Origin: Gallionellaceae bacterium
Lineage (GTDB): Bacteria; Pseudomonadota; Gammaproteobacteria; Burkholderiales; Gallionellaceae
Reading direction: 5' to 3'
Assembly (NCBI GenBank): GCA_030823955.1
Contig: JAVBYO010000003.1
Span: 1-64,000, forward strand
DNA: 64,000 nucleotides
Part shown: positions 9,400 through 18,411 of the stretch, piece by piece
Layout: the number at the start of each line of letters is the position of its first letter
How positions within the stretch are numbered: the stretch's first letter is position 1
The notes under the pieces: model-generated
What the model saw: the letters and a program-made list of their open reading frames with translations, nothing else
Databases searched by the model: none
Told to the model about the DNA's origin: nothing
Program-made: the position numbers and the translations under genes

Positions 9400-10707
9400 G
9401 TGAGCAAAGCAGTGAGCAAAGGTAAGTACGGGGATCTGAGCCAGCGTCTGTGGTTTTTGCTGGGCGCTTTGGTCGTTTACCGTATCGGCGCGCATATCCC
9501 GGTACCGGGTATCGACCCGACCGTATTGGCCGAGCTGTTCCAGTCGCAAAAGGGTGGCATCCTGGGCATGTTCAACATGTTTTCGGGCGGCGCGTTGGAG
9601 CGCTTCACCATCCTTGCATTGGGGATCATGCCGTATATCTCGGCTTCGATCATCATGCAGTTGGCTGCGATTGCTGTGCCGCACTTGGAGCAATTGAAGA
9701 AAGAAGGCGAAGCGGGTCGCCGCAAGATCACCCAGTACACGCGTTACGGTACGTTGGTGCTGGCGATTTTTCAGGCCTTCGGTATCTCGGTGGCGTTGCA
9801 GTCGCAGGCGAATCTGGTGCTGCATCCGGGAGCGATGTTCCAGCTCACCACCGTGATGACGCTGGTGACCGGAACGATGTTCCTGATGTGGCTCGGCGAG
9901 CAGATCACCGAGCGCGGTCTGGGTAACGGTATCTCGCTGATCATTTTCGCCGGTATCGCGGCGGGACTGCCCAGCGCGATCGGGAATACGTTGGAAATGG
10001 CACGTACCGGGGCATTCTCGATACCGCTGGTGCTGTTCCTGATTGTGCTGGCATTCGGTATCACCGCACTGGTGGTGTTTGTCGAGCGCGGTCAGCGCAA
10101 GATATTGGTGAATTATGCCAAGCGTCAGGTGGGTAACAAGGTGTATGGCGGGCAGAGTTCGCATCTGCCGCTGAAGTTGAATATGGCCGGGGTCATCCCG
10201 CCGATCTTCGCTTCCAGCATCATCCTGTTCCCGGCGACATTGGCAGGCTGGTTCGGTTCCGGCGACGGTATGACTTGGTTGAAGGACGTGAGCGAGAAGC
10301 TCTCTCCGGGGCAACCGATCTATGTGCTGTTTTATGCGGCCGCGATTGTGTTCTTCTGTTTCTTCTATACGGCGCTGGTGTTCAGCCCGAAAGAGACAGC
10401 CGACAACCTGAAGAAAAGCGGTGCGTTCTTGCCGGGAATACGTCCGGGAGAGCAGACCGCGCGTTATATCGAGAAGATCATGCTGCGCCTGACTTTGGTT
10501 GGCGCGGTGTATATCACGCTGGTGTGTTTACTGCCGGAATTTCTGGTGGTGAAATGGAACGTACCGTTCTATTTCGGCGGTACCTCACTGCTGATTCTGG
10601 TGGTGGTGACCATGGATTTCATGGCGCAGGTGCAGTCTTACATGATGACGCACCAGTACGACAGCTTGTTGAAAAAAGCCAATTTCAAAGGCGGGTTGAC
10701 GCGTTAA
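9400..10707 (+). CDS. secY: Sec translocase channel subunit SecY
   Basis: SecY forms the inner-membrane protein-conducting channel with SecE and SecG. The 435-aa protein has the expected hydrophobic segments (ten in the family), with the IPVPGIDP signature near residue 30 and the cytoplasmic loop [18 protein letters not shown] near 230. It starts at a GTG (9400), nine bases after rplO. The C-terminus ends [18 protein letters not shown], as in other beta-proteobacteria. Confidence 0.98.
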   Translation: MSKAVSKGKYGDLSQRLWFLLGALVVYRIGAHIPVPGIDPTVLAELFQSQKGGILGMFNMFSGGALERFTILALGIMPYISASIIMQLAAIAVPHLEQLKKEGEAGRRKITQYTRYGTLVLAIFQAFGISVALQSQANLVLHPGAMFQLTTVMTLVTGTMFLMWLGEQITERGLGNGISLIIFAGIAAGLPSAIGNTLEMARTGAFSIPLVLFLIVLAFGITALVVFVERGQRKILVNYAKRQVGNKVYGGQSSHLPLKLNMAGVIPPIFASSIILFPATLAGWFGSGDGMTWLKDVSEKLSPGQPIYVLFYAAAIVFFCFFYTALVFSPKETADNLKKSGAFLPGIRPGEQTARYIEKIMLRLTLVGAVYITLVCLLPEFLVVKWNVPFYFGGTSLLILVVVTMDFMAQVQSYMMTHQYDSLLKKANFKGGLTR

Positions 10708-10926
10708 ATGAGTAAAGAAGATGTCATACAGATGCAGGGGGAGATTCTTGAATCCCTGCCCAACGCGACCTTCCGCGTGAAGTTGGAAAATGGTTTTGTG
10801 GTGTTGGGACATATTTCGGGCAAGATGCGCATGCACTACATCCGCATCCTGCCGGGCGACAAAGTCACAGTGGACGTGTCGCCGTATGATTTGAGCCGGG
10901 CGCGTATCGTGTTCCGTGCCAAATAG
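10708..10926 (+). CDS. infA: Translation initiation factor IF-1
   Basis: IF-1 is an OB-fold factor that occupies the 30S A site during initiation. The 72-aa product ([72 protein letters not shown]) is full length. Its ATG abuts the secY stop. Beta-proteobacteria often carry infA here in the spc operon. Confidence 0.97.
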   Translation: MSKEDVIQMQGEILESLPNATFRVKLENGFVVLGHISGKMRMHYIRILPGDKVTVDVSPYDLSRARIVFRAK

Positions 10927-10955
10927 TTTGTCGGATCAGGTTTTAGGAGAACGCA

Positions 10956-11072
10956 ATGAAAGTTCAAGCATCAGTGAAGAAGGTTTGCCGTAACTGCAAG
11001 ATCATACGGCGCAATCGGGTGGTTCGCGTGATTTGCAGTAGCGACCCACGCCATAAACAACGCCAGGGCTGA
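10956..11072 (+). CDS. rpmJ: 50S ribosomal protein L36 (38 aa, too short for the ORF track)
   Basis: Translation from 10956 gives [38 protein letters not shown] and then TGA. This is the complete L36 of the zinc-binding type: Cys11, Cys14, Cys27 and His33 form the usual CCCH set. A TTAGGAGA site lies seven bases before the ATG. The gene is missing from the supplied ORF list because of its length. Confidence 0.97.
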   Translation: MKVQASVKKVCRNCKIIRRNRVVRVICSSDPRHKQRQG

Positions 11073-11102
11073 TTGAGTTTAATCGCTGCTGGATGGTATA
11101 AT
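11073..11102 (+). promoter_or_regulatory. Promoter for the alpha operon, upstream of rpsM
   Basis: TTGAGT (11073-11078) and a perfect TATAAT (11097-11102) are separated by 18 bases, starting right at the rpmJ stop codon. Transcription would begin about 25 bases before rpsM, giving a short leader. Confidence 0.7.
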
Positions 11103-11132
11103 TTTAGACTTTTTGAACGATAGGGTAGCTGC

Positions 11133-11498
11133 ATGGCTCGTATTGCAGGTGTAAACATTCCAAATCATCAACATGCCGAGATCGCGCTGACTGCGATCTA
11201 TGGCGTCGGACGTACCCGCGCGCGCGAAATCTGCGCTGCTGCCGGGATCGCCACATCCACCAAAATGAAAGATGTCAACGACACTGACATGGAGAAACTG
11301 CGCGACGAAGTCGCCAAGTTCACGGTGGAAGGTGATCTGCGTCGTGAGATCTCCATGAACATCAAGCGATTGATGGACTTGGGCTGCTATCGCGGTCTGC
11401 GTCACCGTCGCGGTTTGCCGTGCCGTGGTCAGCGTACCCGTACCAATGCACGCACCCGTAAAGGTCCGCGTAAATCTATCGCCGGCGCGAAGAAGTAA
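11133..11498 (+). CDS. rpsM: 30S ribosomal protein S13
   Basis: S13 forms head-to-50S bridges and contacts P-site tRNA. The 121-aa protein begins [39 protein letters not shown] and contains the basic [29 protein letters not shown] tail. It is the first gene of the alpha operon. Confidence 0.98.
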   Translation: MARIAGVNIPNHQHAEIALTAIYGVGRTRAREICAAAGIATSTKMKDVNDTDMEKLRDEVAKFTVEGDLRREISMNIKRLMDLGCYRGLRHRRGLPCRGQRTRTNARTRKGPRKSIAGAKK

Positions 11499-11518
11499 TT
11501 TAACAGAGGATTTGAGAC

Positions 11519-11908
11519 ATGGCTAAGACCAGCACGCGAGTGCGCAAGAAAGTCAAAAAGAACGTTGCCGAGGGTATCGCCCACGTGCACGCTTCTTTTA
11601 ACAACACGATTGTGACGATCACTGACCGTCAGGGCAATGCACTGGCATGGTCCACCAGCGGTGGTAACGGCTTCAAGGGCTCTCGCAAGAGTACCCCGTT
11701 TGCCGCCCAGATCGCTGCCGAGCAGGCTGGTAAAGCTGCGCAGGAATGCGGCGTGAAGAACCTGGAAGTGCGCATCAAAGGCCCAGGTCCTGGTCGTGAA
11801 TCCGCCGTGCGTGCGCTGAATGCCGCCGGTTTCAAAATCACCAGCGTTTCGGACATCACGCCAGTGCCGCACAACGGCTGCCGTCCGCCGAAAAAGCGTC
11901 GTATCTAA
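11519..11908 (+). CDS. rpsK: 30S ribosomal protein S11
   Basis: S11 is a 30S platform protein. The 129-aa product has the conserved [40 protein letters not shown] segment and ends [14 protein letters not shown]. An AGAGGA site lies upstream. Confidence 0.98.
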   Translation: MAKTSTRVRKKVKKNVAEGIAHVHASFNNTIVTITDRQGNALAWSTSGGNGFKGSRKSTPFAAQIAAEQAGKAAQECGVKNLEVRIKGPGPGRESAVRALNAAGFKITSVSDITPVPHNGCRPPKKRRI

Positions 11909-11926
11909 TTGTTGGGAGTATAGATC

Positions 11927-12556
11927 TTGGCTAGAAATCTTGATGCAAAGTGCCGTCAGTGCCGTCGCGAAGGCGAGAAGCTGTTCCTCAAGGCTGAAAA
12001 ATGTTTCACCGACAAATGTGCGGTAGAGCGTCGTGCCTATCCGCCCGGTCAACACGGCCAGAAGAAGAACCAACGTCAATCCGAATACGGCGGCCAGTTG
12101 CGTGAAAAGCAAAAGCTGCGTCGTATCTACGGCGTGATGGAAGGCCAGTTCCGCCTGACTTACAAGCGTGCTGAAGCCGCCCGCGGCATCACCGGCGAAA
12201 GCCTGTTGCAGATCCTTGAATCGCGCCTGGACAACGTTTCCTACCGTATGGGTTTCGGCGCTTCCCGCGCAGAAGCACGCCAAGTGGTGCGTCACAACTC
12301 CATTCTGGTCAACGGCAAACGCGTCAACATCCCGTCGTACCAAGTGCGTCCGGGTGATGTGGTCGAAGTGGCCGAAAAATCCAAGAACCAGTTGCGTGTA
12401 AAAGCTGCGCTGCAAGCGGCCGAACAGCGCGGTTTCCCGGAGTGGATCGATGTCGACGTCAAGGCTTTCAAGGGTACATACAAAGCTTTGCCGCAACGTT
12501 CCGAATTGCCAGCTACGATCAACGAACACCTCGTTGTCGAGTTGTATTCTAAGTAA
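11927..12556 (+). CDS. rpsD: 30S ribosomal protein S4
   Basis: S4 nucleates 30S body assembly and, in E. coli, represses the alpha operon. The 209-aa protein begins [26 protein letters not shown] and includes the S4 RNA-binding domain ([46 protein letters not shown]). The start is a TTG codon at 11927 preceded by GGGAG; no in-frame ATG gives the conserved N-terminus. A weak start codon on a regulatory ribosomal protein may tune its level. Confidence 0.97.
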   Translation: MARNLDAKCRQCRREGEKLFLKAEKCFTDKCAVERRAYPPGQHGQKKNQRQSEYGGQLREKQKLRRIYGVMEGQFRLTYKRAEAARGITGESLLQILESRLDNVSYRMGFGASRAEARQVVRHNSILVNGKRVNIPSYQVRPGDVVEVAEKSKNQLRVKAALQAAEQRGFPEWIDVDVKAFKGTYKALPQRSELPATINEHLVVELYSK

Positions 12557-12574
12557 TCCACGCGGAGTACATAC

Positions 12575-13546
12575 ATGTCCTATACCAATTTGCTGAAGCC
12601 TCGCATCATCGACGTGCAACGTATCTCTCCTACCCAGGCTCGGGTAGTGATGGAGCCGTTCGAGCGCGGCTACGGCCACACATTGGGCAATGCCCTGCGC
12701 CGTATCCTGTTGTCGTCCATGCCTGGTTATGCAGTGACTGAAGTCAAGATCGCCGGTGTATTGCACGAATACTCGTCCATCGACGGCGTGCAAGAAGACG
12801 TGGTTGAGATCCTGCTGAACCTCAAGGGACTGGTTCTCAAGCTGCACAACATCCGCGAAGCGACTCTGCACCTGAAGAAGTCCGGTGCCGGTGTGGTGAC
12901 TGCTGCGGATATCGAGACCAATGCCGATACCGAAGTCATCAATCCGAACCACGTGATCGCGCATCTCACCGCCGGCGGCAAGCTGGAGATCGAGATCAAG
13001 GTCGAACAAGGCCGCGGTTATGTCTCCGCGATCTCGCGTCAGCAGCCAGGCACGACCCGTCCGGTCGGCCACATCGCGCTGGATGCATCGTTCAGCCCGA
13101 TCTCCCGCGTGAGCTACTCGGTCGAGAGCGCCCGTGTCGAGCAGCGTACCGACTTGGACAAGCTGATCATGGACATCGAAACCAACAGCGCCATCGATCC
13201 GGAAGAATCCATCCGTTACGCAGCGCGTATTCTGGTGGACCAGTTCTCCGTGTTCGCCGCACTGGAAGGTACACCGGCGCCGGTTGAGAAACCACAAGCG
13301 CCTAAGGTCGATCCAATGCTGTTGCGTCCGGTAGATGATTTGGAACTGACACCGCGTTCTTCCAACTGCCTCAAGGCTCAGAGCATCCATTACATCGGCG
13401 ATCTGATCCAGCACAACGAAGCAGACCTGCTGCGCACCCCGAACTTGGGTCGCAAGTCGCTGAACGAGATCAAGCAAGTGTTGGCCGAGCATGGTCTGTC
13501 GCTGGGTATGAAATTGGAAAACTGGCCTGCGACCGCAGAGAAGTAA
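12575..13546 (+). CDS. rpoA: RNA polymerase alpha subunit
   Basis: Alpha dimerises to nucleate RNA polymerase assembly. The 323-aa protein has the N-terminal assembly domain ([32 protein letters not shown]) and, after a linker near 235-250, the C-terminal DNA/activator-binding domain with [16 protein letters not shown] and [16 protein letters not shown]. It lies between rpsD and rplQ as usual. Confidence 0.98.
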   Translation: MSYTNLLKPRIIDVQRISPTQARVVMEPFERGYGHTLGNALRRILLSSMPGYAVTEVKIAGVLHEYSSIDGVQEDVVEILLNLKGLVLKLHNIREATLHLKKSGAGVVTAADIETNADTEVINPNHVIAHLTAGGKLEIEIKVEQGRGYVSAISRQQPGTTRPVGHIALDASFSPISRVSYSVESARVEQRTDLDKLIMDIETNSAIDPEESIRYAARILVDQFSVFAALEGTPAPVEKPQAPKVDPMLLRPVDDLELTPRSSNCLKAQSIHYIGDLIQHNEADLLRTPNLGRKSLNEIKQVLAEHGLSLGMKLENWPATAEK

Positions 13547-13582
13547 GCCGGAATAGTTTAAGAGCAGTACGAAAGGATAATC

Positions 13583-13975
13583 ATGCGTCACCGTTTAGGT
13601 CTCAGAAAACTCAACCGCTCCAGCAGTCACCGTCTGGCGATGCTGCGCAACATGACCGTTTCGCTGTTGCGTCACGAAGTCATCAAGACGACTTTGCCCA
13701 AGGCAAAGGAACTGCGTCGCGTGGCAGAACCCATCCTGACATTGGGCAAGACACCAAGTCTGTCCAACCGTCGTTTGGCCTTTGCCCGTCTGCGTGACCG
13801 CGAGATCGTCACCAAGCTGTTCGACGAACTCGGTCCTCGTTATGCAGCTCGTAACGGCGGCTATTCCCGCATTCTGAAGTTCGGTTTCCGTAAGGGCGAC
13901 AACGCTCCTATGGCACTGGTTGAACTGATGGATCGCCCGGCAGAAGCTCAGCCGGTAGAAGTCGCGGACGAATAA
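13583..13975 (+). CDS. rplQ: 50S ribosomal protein L17
   Basis: The 130-aa protein begins [45 protein letters not shown], the complete family signature. AAAGGA precedes the ATG. It is the last gene of the alpha operon and is followed by a strong terminator. Confidence 0.98.
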   Translation: MRHRLGLRKLNRSSSHRLAMLRNMTVSLLRHEVIKTTLPKAKELRRVAEPILTLGKTPSLSNRRLAFARLRDREIVTKLFDELGPRYAARNGGYSRILKFGFRKGDNAPMALVELMDRPAEAQPVEVADE

Positions 13976-13999
13976 GTCTTAAGGACCAATAGCAACGCC

Positions 14000-14034
14000 A
14001 ACTAAAGCCGGACTTGTTCCGGCTTTAGTTTTTT
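14000..14034 (+). terminator. Rho-independent terminator after rplQ
   Basis: AACTAAAGCCGGA (14000-14012) pairs perfectly with TCCGGCTTTAGTT (14018-14030) around a five-base loop and runs into TTTTTT. This 13-bp stem closes the whole ribosomal block. Confidence 0.93.
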
Positions 14035-14044
14035 GTGCATAGCT

Positions 14045-14455
14045 TCAAGAGAACCAGCGCAGGAATGCGGCAGCTGAAATGGCGGTGATCGCCAATGCGG
14101 AAGAGGATATCCACACTTTGTCGAGGTGTTGCACCTCCCAGTGTTGCCCCAGCCGCAAATAAGCGGCCAGCATCAGGATCGCTAGCGTTACGCAGATCAT
14201 CTTGATGGCGAGTGCATAGGTCGCTATCCCCGAGATATCAGGAAGCTCCTGGTAGTAATAGAACGTGGTCATGCCGAAGGTGGCACCGCTGGCCGCCTGT
14301 GTCAGCCAGCCGATCAGCACGACTTTCGCCAGCTTTTTACGCATCGCGTTCTCACGCCATTTCAGCGCGATCAGCGAACCGCCCACTACCGCAACTGCCC
14401 CAAAGTTATGGACGATCTGAATCGCCGCGTAAGTCAGGTTTTGCGCGTTACTCAT
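14045..14455 (-). CDS. Small four-helix membrane protein of unknown function (CopD-like topology)
   Basis: The 136-aa product begins MSNAQNLTYAAIQIVHNFGAVAVVGGSLIALKW and has four hydrophobic segments near residues 8-30, 42-67, 76-103 and 113-134. A histidine in the first helix (IVHNFGAVAVVGG) recalls the CopD/cytochrome b561-like membrane families, but I cannot assign it. Its ATG overlaps the stop of the upstream secreted-protein gene by four bases (ATGA), so the two are probably made together and may work as a pair at the inner membrane. Confidence 0.75.
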   Translation of the reverse strand: MSNAQNLTYAAIQIVHNFGAVAVVGGSLIALKWRENAMRKKLAKVVLIGWLTQAASGATFGMTTFYYYQELPDISGIATYALAIKMICVTLAILMLAAYLRLGQHWEVQHLDKVWISSSALAITAISAAAFLRWFS

Positions 14456-14787
14456 TGCGAGGTCACTTCAACGCAGCTTTCCAAGCCTGTTGCCATATGC
14501 GACTTGGTGTTCTCAGTCAGGCATATCTTGTGTTTGCCGGGTTTCAATGCATCGAGTTTGATACTGCCCTTGAGCTGGCGCAATACATCGATGCGTTTGT
14601 TATCGACATACAGATGCAAGTGATCGCCGTTGGTACCCAGCATGGCCTCATAGCTCATCGGAACCATGCTAGTGGTACTGACCATAGCGCCGTTGGCTGG
14701 GGAATAGATGGTGATCTTGCCGTCTGCTGCCAGAGCCTGACCATATGCTAGCGCCAGAAAGAAGGGAATCAAAAGCTTGATGTTCAT
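14452..14787 (-). CDS. Small secreted (periplasmic) protein of unknown function
   Basis: The start is the ATG at 14787, preceded by AAGGAGAACGATC; the longer ORF-track start has no such site. The 111-aa product opens with a signal peptide (MNIKLLIPFFLALAYGQALA, cleavage before ADG). A compact beta-rich domain follows with YSPANGAMV, GDHLHLYVDNKR and LKPGKHKICL. Histidines in the GDHLHL block and a cysteine pair (C in KICL and in LESCVEV) could bind metal or form a disulfide. It resembles small DUF4399-like periplasmic proteins, but the match is only by eye. Confidence 0.75.
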   Translation of the reverse strand: MNIKLLIPFFLALAYGQALAADGKITIYSPANGAMVSTTSMVPMSYEAMLGTNGDHLHLYVDNKRIDVLRQLKGSIKLDALKPGKHKICLTENTKSHMATGLESCVEVTSQ

Positions 14788-14829
14788 GATCGTTCTCCTT
14801 ATGTGAATAAGCGGAAGAAACGCATCATC

Positions 14830-14858
14830 ATCTAACAATAGTCGACAATAATTGTCAA
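14830..14858 (-). promoter_or_regulatory. Promoter with palindromic operator for the 14452/14045 operon
   Basis: On the minus strand TTGACA (plus 14853-14858) and TTAGAT (plus 14830-14835) are 17 bases apart. The -35 box overlaps a perfect 6+1+6 palindrome, GACAAT-A-ATTGTC (14844-14856), placed where a repressor would block polymerase. Confidence 0.65.
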
Positions 14859-14908
14859 GCAAGACACATCCCCACCCGGAGAGTGGGGACTATTTAGCCG
14901 CCAATATT

Positions 14909-17728
14909 TTAAGACTTCACCAGCTTCTTCAAATACGGCCCCGTCACGCTGGCCTTGTTCGCCGCAACATCCTTGGGTGAGCCCTGCGCCACGATGCGGC
15001 CTCCGCCTTCGCCGCCTTCCGGCCCCAGATCGATGACCCAATCCGCCGTCTTGATCACGTCCAGATTGTGTTCGATGACCACTAGGGTATTGCCCTGGTC
15101 GCGCAGGGTGTGGATGACTCTGAGCAACATATCGATGTCGTGGAAATGCAGCCCGGTGGTCGGTTCATCGAGGATATACAGCGTGCGCCCGGTATCGCGT
15201 TTGGACAGCTCCAGCGACAGCTTCACGCGCTGTGCCTCGCCCCCGGAGAGGGTGGTGGCGCTCTGTCCCAGCGTGATGTAACCCAGCCCCACATCCAGCA
15301 GCGTCTTCAGCTTGCGCGCGATGATAGGCACCGCCTTAAAGAACTCATAGGCATGCTCCACCGTCATGTTCAACACCTCGTGGATGCTCTTGCCTTTGTA
15401 CAACACCTCCAGCGTCTCGCGGTTATAACGTTGGCCGTGGCACACGTCGCAAGGCACATACACGTCCGGCAGGAAATGCATCTCCACCTTGATCACGCCG
15501 TCGCCCTGGCAGGATTCGCAGCGTCCACCCTTCACGTTGAAGGAGAAGCGCCCCGGCCCGTAGCCGCGCTCGCGCGCAGTCGGCACACCGGAAAAAAGAT
15601 CGCGTATCGGCGTGAACAATCCGGTATAGGTCGCCGGGTTGGAGCGCGGGGTACGCCCGATAGGTGACTGATCGACATTGATGACCTTGTCGAAGAACTC
15701 CAGCCCCTCGATCTCGGCATAAGGTGCGGGCTCGGCATTGCTGCCGTACAGGTGCTTGGCCACGGCGTTATACAGCGTGTCATTGATGAGGGTGGACTTG
15801 CCCGAGCCGGACACTCCGGCCACGCAGGTGAGCAGCCCAACGGGCAGGTCGAGCGTCACATCCTTAAGGTTGTTGCCGCATGCGCCGCTGATCTTTAGCC
15901 TGCGACCTTTCTCCGGCTTGCGATATTTGTCCGGCAGCGGGATGCTGCGCCGTCCGGAGAGATAGTCGCCGGTGAGTGATTGCGGGTTGGCACATACTTC
16001 TTTGGGTGTTCCTTGCGCCACGATCACGCCGCCATGCTCGCCCGCACCCGGCCCCATATCCACCACATAGTCGGCGGTCTGGATGGCATCTTCGTCGTGC
16101 TCCACCACGATCACACTGTTACCCATGTCGCGCAGGCGCTTCAACGTGTCCAGCAAGCGGTCGTTATCGCGCTGATGCAGGCCGATGGACGGCTCGTCTA
16201 GCACATACATCACCCCGGTGAGGCCGGAGCCGATCTGCGACGCGAGGCGGATACGCTGCGCCTCACCACCGGACAGTGTCTCGGCGGAACGCTCCAGCGA
16301 CAGATAGTCCAGTCCCACGTTGTTGAGGAAGGTCAGGCGGCTGGCGATCTCCAGCACGATCTTCTCTGCGATGGCCTGTTTATTGCCGGGCAGCTTCACC
16401 TGCTGAAAGAAAGTCAGTGCCTGCTTCAGCGGCAAGGCACTGAGCTGATAGATGGTGTGGTCGGCCACGCGTACATGGCGCGCTTCCTCGCGCAAGCGGG
16501 TGCCCTGGCACTCCGGGCAGGAGCAGGAGTTCAGATACTTCGCCAGCTCTTCGCGCACCGTGGGCGAATCCGTCTCCTTGTAACGCCGCTCCAGGTTGTT
16601 CACGATGCCCTCGAAGGCATGCTCGCGCAACATTTTTTTGCCGCGCTCGTTCACATAGGCGAACGGGATCTCTTCGCGGCCACTGCCGTACAACACTACC
16701 TTCTGGATCTTCTCCGGCAAGCGTTCGTACGGACGCTCCAGATCGAATTCGTAATGTTGCGCCAGACTGTCCAGCATCTGGAAATAGAACTGGTTGCGTT
16801 TATCCCAGCCCTTGATCGCGCCACCGCTTAACGACAGCGAGGGAAAGGCCACGATACGGGCCGGATCGAAGAACGAGATCACGCCCAAACCGTCGCACTT
16901 CGGGCAGGCCCCCATCGGGCTGTTGAACGAGAACAAACGCGGTTCCAGCTCTTGCAGCGAATAATTGCACACGGGGCAGGCGAACTTGGCCGAGAACAGA
17001 TGCTCCTTGCCGCTATCCATCTCCACCGCCAGCGCGCGGCCATCGGCATGGCGCAATGCCGTCTCGAACGATTCCGCCAGACGCTGCTTGATGTCGGGTG
17101 CGACTTTCAATCTATCCACCACGATCTCGATGGTGTGTTTCGAATTCTTCGCCAGCTTGGGCAGCGCATCCATCTCGCACACCTTGCCGTTCACACGCAG
17201 GCGCACGAAACCCTGCGCGCGCAGCTCGTCGAACATATCCAATTGCTCGCCTTTGCGCTCTACCACGATAGGCGACAGGATCATCACCTTGGTGCCCTCC
17301 GGCAGCGCCAGCACATGGTCCACCATCTGGCCCACCGACTGCGCCTGCAACACGATGCCGTGCTGCGGGCAATACGGGTCACCCGCGCGCGCGAACAACA
17401 GACGCAGATAATCGTGTATCTCGGTGACAGTACCCACCGTCGAGCGCGGATTGTGCGAAGTGGCCTTCTGCTCGATGGCGATGGCGGGGGAGAGTCCCTC
17501 GATCAGATCTACGTCCGGCTTCTCCATCAATTGCAGGAACTGCCGCGCATAAGCGGAGAGCGATTCCACATAACGCCGCTGCCCTTCCGCATACAGCGTA
17601 TCGAACGCGAGCGAAGACTTGCCGGAGCCGGACAAGCCGGTGATCACAACCAACTGGTTGCGCGGGATATCGAGGTTGATGTTCTTGAGATTGTGGGTGC
17701 GCGCACCGCGTATTTTGATGTATTCCAT
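14909..17728 (-). CDS. uvrA: Excinuclease ABC subunit A
   Basis: UvrA is the damage-recognition ATPase of nucleotide excision repair. The 939-aa protein is full length from the ATG at 17728 ([52 protein letters not shown]); the ORF track extends 28 codons too far upstream. It carries two ABC ATPase modules (second Walker [13 protein letters not shown]; signature LSGGEAQRI and LSGGEAQRV) and zinc-finger cysteines in [26 protein letters not shown] and [10 protein letters not shown]. No good LexA box is visible upstream. Confidence 0.98.
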   Translation of the reverse strand: MEYIKIRGARTHNLKNINLDIPRNQLVVITGLSGSGKSSLAFDTLYAEGQRRYVESLSAYARQFLQLMEKPDVDLIEGLSPAIAIEQKATSHNPRSTVGTVTEIHDYLRLLFARAGDPYCPQHGIVLQAQSVGQMVDHVLALPEGTKVMILSPIVVERKGEQLDMFDELRAQGFVRLRVNGKVCEMDALPKLAKNSKHTIEIVVDRLKVAPDIKQRLAESFETALRHADGRALAVEMDSGKEHLFSAKFACPVCNYSLQELEPRLFSFNSPMGACPKCDGLGVISFFDPARIVAFPSLSLSGGAIKGWDKRNQFYFQMLDSLAQHYEFDLERPYERLPEKIQKVVLYGSGREEIPFAYVNERGKKMLREHAFEGIVNNLERRYKETDSPTVREELAKYLNSCSCPECQGTRLREEARHVRVADHTIYQLSALPLKQALTFFQQVKLPGNKQAIAEKIVLEIASRLTFLNNVGLDYLSLERSAETLSGGEAQRIRLASQIGSGLTGVMYVLDEPSIGLHQRDNDRLLDTLKRLRDMGNSVIVVEHDEDAIQTADYVVDMGPGAGEHGGVIVAQGTPKEVCANPQSLTGDYLSGRRSIPLPDKYRKPEKGRRLKISGACGNNLKDVTLDLPVGLLTCVAGVSGSGKSTLINDTLYNAVAKHLYGSNAEPAPYAEIEGLEFFDKVINVDQSPIGRTPRSNPATYTGLFTPIRDLFSGVPTARERGYGPGRFSFNVKGGRCESCQGDGVIKVEMHFLPDVYVPCDVCHGQRYNRETLEVLYKGKSIHEVLNMTVEHAYEFFKAVPIIARKLKTLLDVGLGYITLGQSATTLSGGEAQRVKLSLELSKRDTGRTLYILDEPTTGLHFHDIDMLLRVIHTLRDQGNTLVVIEHNLDVIKTADWVIDLGPEGGEGGGRIVAQGSPKDVAANKASVTGPYLKKLVKS

Positions 17729-17986
17729 GTGGAGCCAAGGCGTAGAAAAACGACCAGACAATATACGCGAAAACGGAGGCTTTCCCAACTGACAGAATCC
17801 GGCCAAATTCAATTCTCGTTTATCCTGAGATTCGAATGACTCTCGTTATCAGCACTCATCATTCATGCACGGCTAGTTTGGTATCAACAGCTAGACAAGC
17901 CAGCTCCCCAATGATTGAGTGAACAATCTGGACACACGCCAGATGGCTTACTACACTGTCTCCATTGAATCGGAGGAGAAGACTTC
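17729..17986. other. Intergenic region between uvrA and mazE
   Basis: This 258-base spacer separates divergent uvrA and mazE. It should contain the uvrA promoter, but I see no confident -10/-35 pair and no CTG-N10-CAG LexA site. It is the left edge of the accessory insertion described in the findings. Confidence 0.4.
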
Positions 17987-18229
17987 ATGGAAGTCGTCAT
18001 CAAGAAATGGGGTAACAGCGCAACAGTGCGCATTCCGGCGGCCATCAAGGCGGCAGCGCATGTCGATCTTGAGCAGTCCGGCGATGTGTGCGAAGAGCAA
18101 GGCCGCATTGTCATCGAGCCAGTACGCCGCAAGTCAGACAAACTCGAAGATATCATCGGCGGCATCACCGGCAACAATCTGCACAAACCCATCGACACAG
18201 GCACGCCAGTCGGCAAAGAAGTCTGGTAA
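17987..18229 (+). CDS. MazE/AbrB-family antitoxin
   Basis: The 80-aa protein begins MEVVIKKWGNSATVRIPAAIKAAAHVDLEQSGDV, the swapped-hairpin AbrB DNA-binding fold of MazE/PemI antitoxins, with an acidic, flexible C-terminal half that normally wraps the toxin. A GGAGGAGA site lies upstream. The stop codon overlaps the ATG of a mazF reading frame (TAATG), as in an intact mazEF operon, but that toxin gene is destroyed. It may persist as an orphan regulator or protect against related toxins. Confidence 0.88.
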   Translation: MEVVIKKWGNSATVRIPAAIKAAAHVDLEQSGDVCEEQGRIVIEPVRRKSDKLEDIIGGITGNNLHKPIDTGTPVGKEVW

Positions 18230-18298
18230 TGAATCCGCTACGTGTCGGATGCGGGTGACATCGTCTGGCACGAACCATCGCCGCTGCTGGGCATATAA
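18229..18298 (+). pseudogene. Remnant of a mazF/pemK toxin gene
   Basis: After the ATG that overlaps the mazE stop, the frame is lost by what looks like a one-base insertion (AATCCGCTAC where AATCGCTAC would read N-R-Y). In the shifted frame the bases encode YVSDAGDIVWHEPSPLLGI and then TAA. YVxDAGDIVW is the hallmark N-terminus of MazF/PemK RNases. About 18 recognisable codons remain of a gene that is normally about 110 codons. Confidence 0.75.
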
Positions 18299-18350
18299 CA
18301 GCCTCTCGCATAGGTAGCATCATAGGCCTGCTATAGCGTAGGCTTAACTC

Positions 18351-18379
18351 TTGCTCCTCTACGATCACTTCCGTATAGT
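18351..18379 (+). promoter_or_regulatory. Promoter of the HEAT/Mrr-like two-gene operon
   Basis: TTGCTC (18351-18356) and TATAGT (18374-18379) are 17 bases apart. The start point would be about 25 bases before the GGAGGTGA site of the first gene. The module therefore seems to have its own promoter independent of mazE. Confidence 0.6.
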
Positions 18380-18411
18380 CAAAAATCTCCATAGTGGAGG
18401 TGAGCGGATAT

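Noticed and set aside
11429-13591. 720-aa minus-strand ORF opposite rpsK, rpsD and rpoA
   Set aside because: It lies wholly antisense to well-identified genes, has no recognisable domain or binding site, and arises from the codon bias of GC-rich genes.
17729-17986. LexA operator for uvrA
   Set aside because: No CTG-N10-CAG palindrome was found upstream of the uvrA start.
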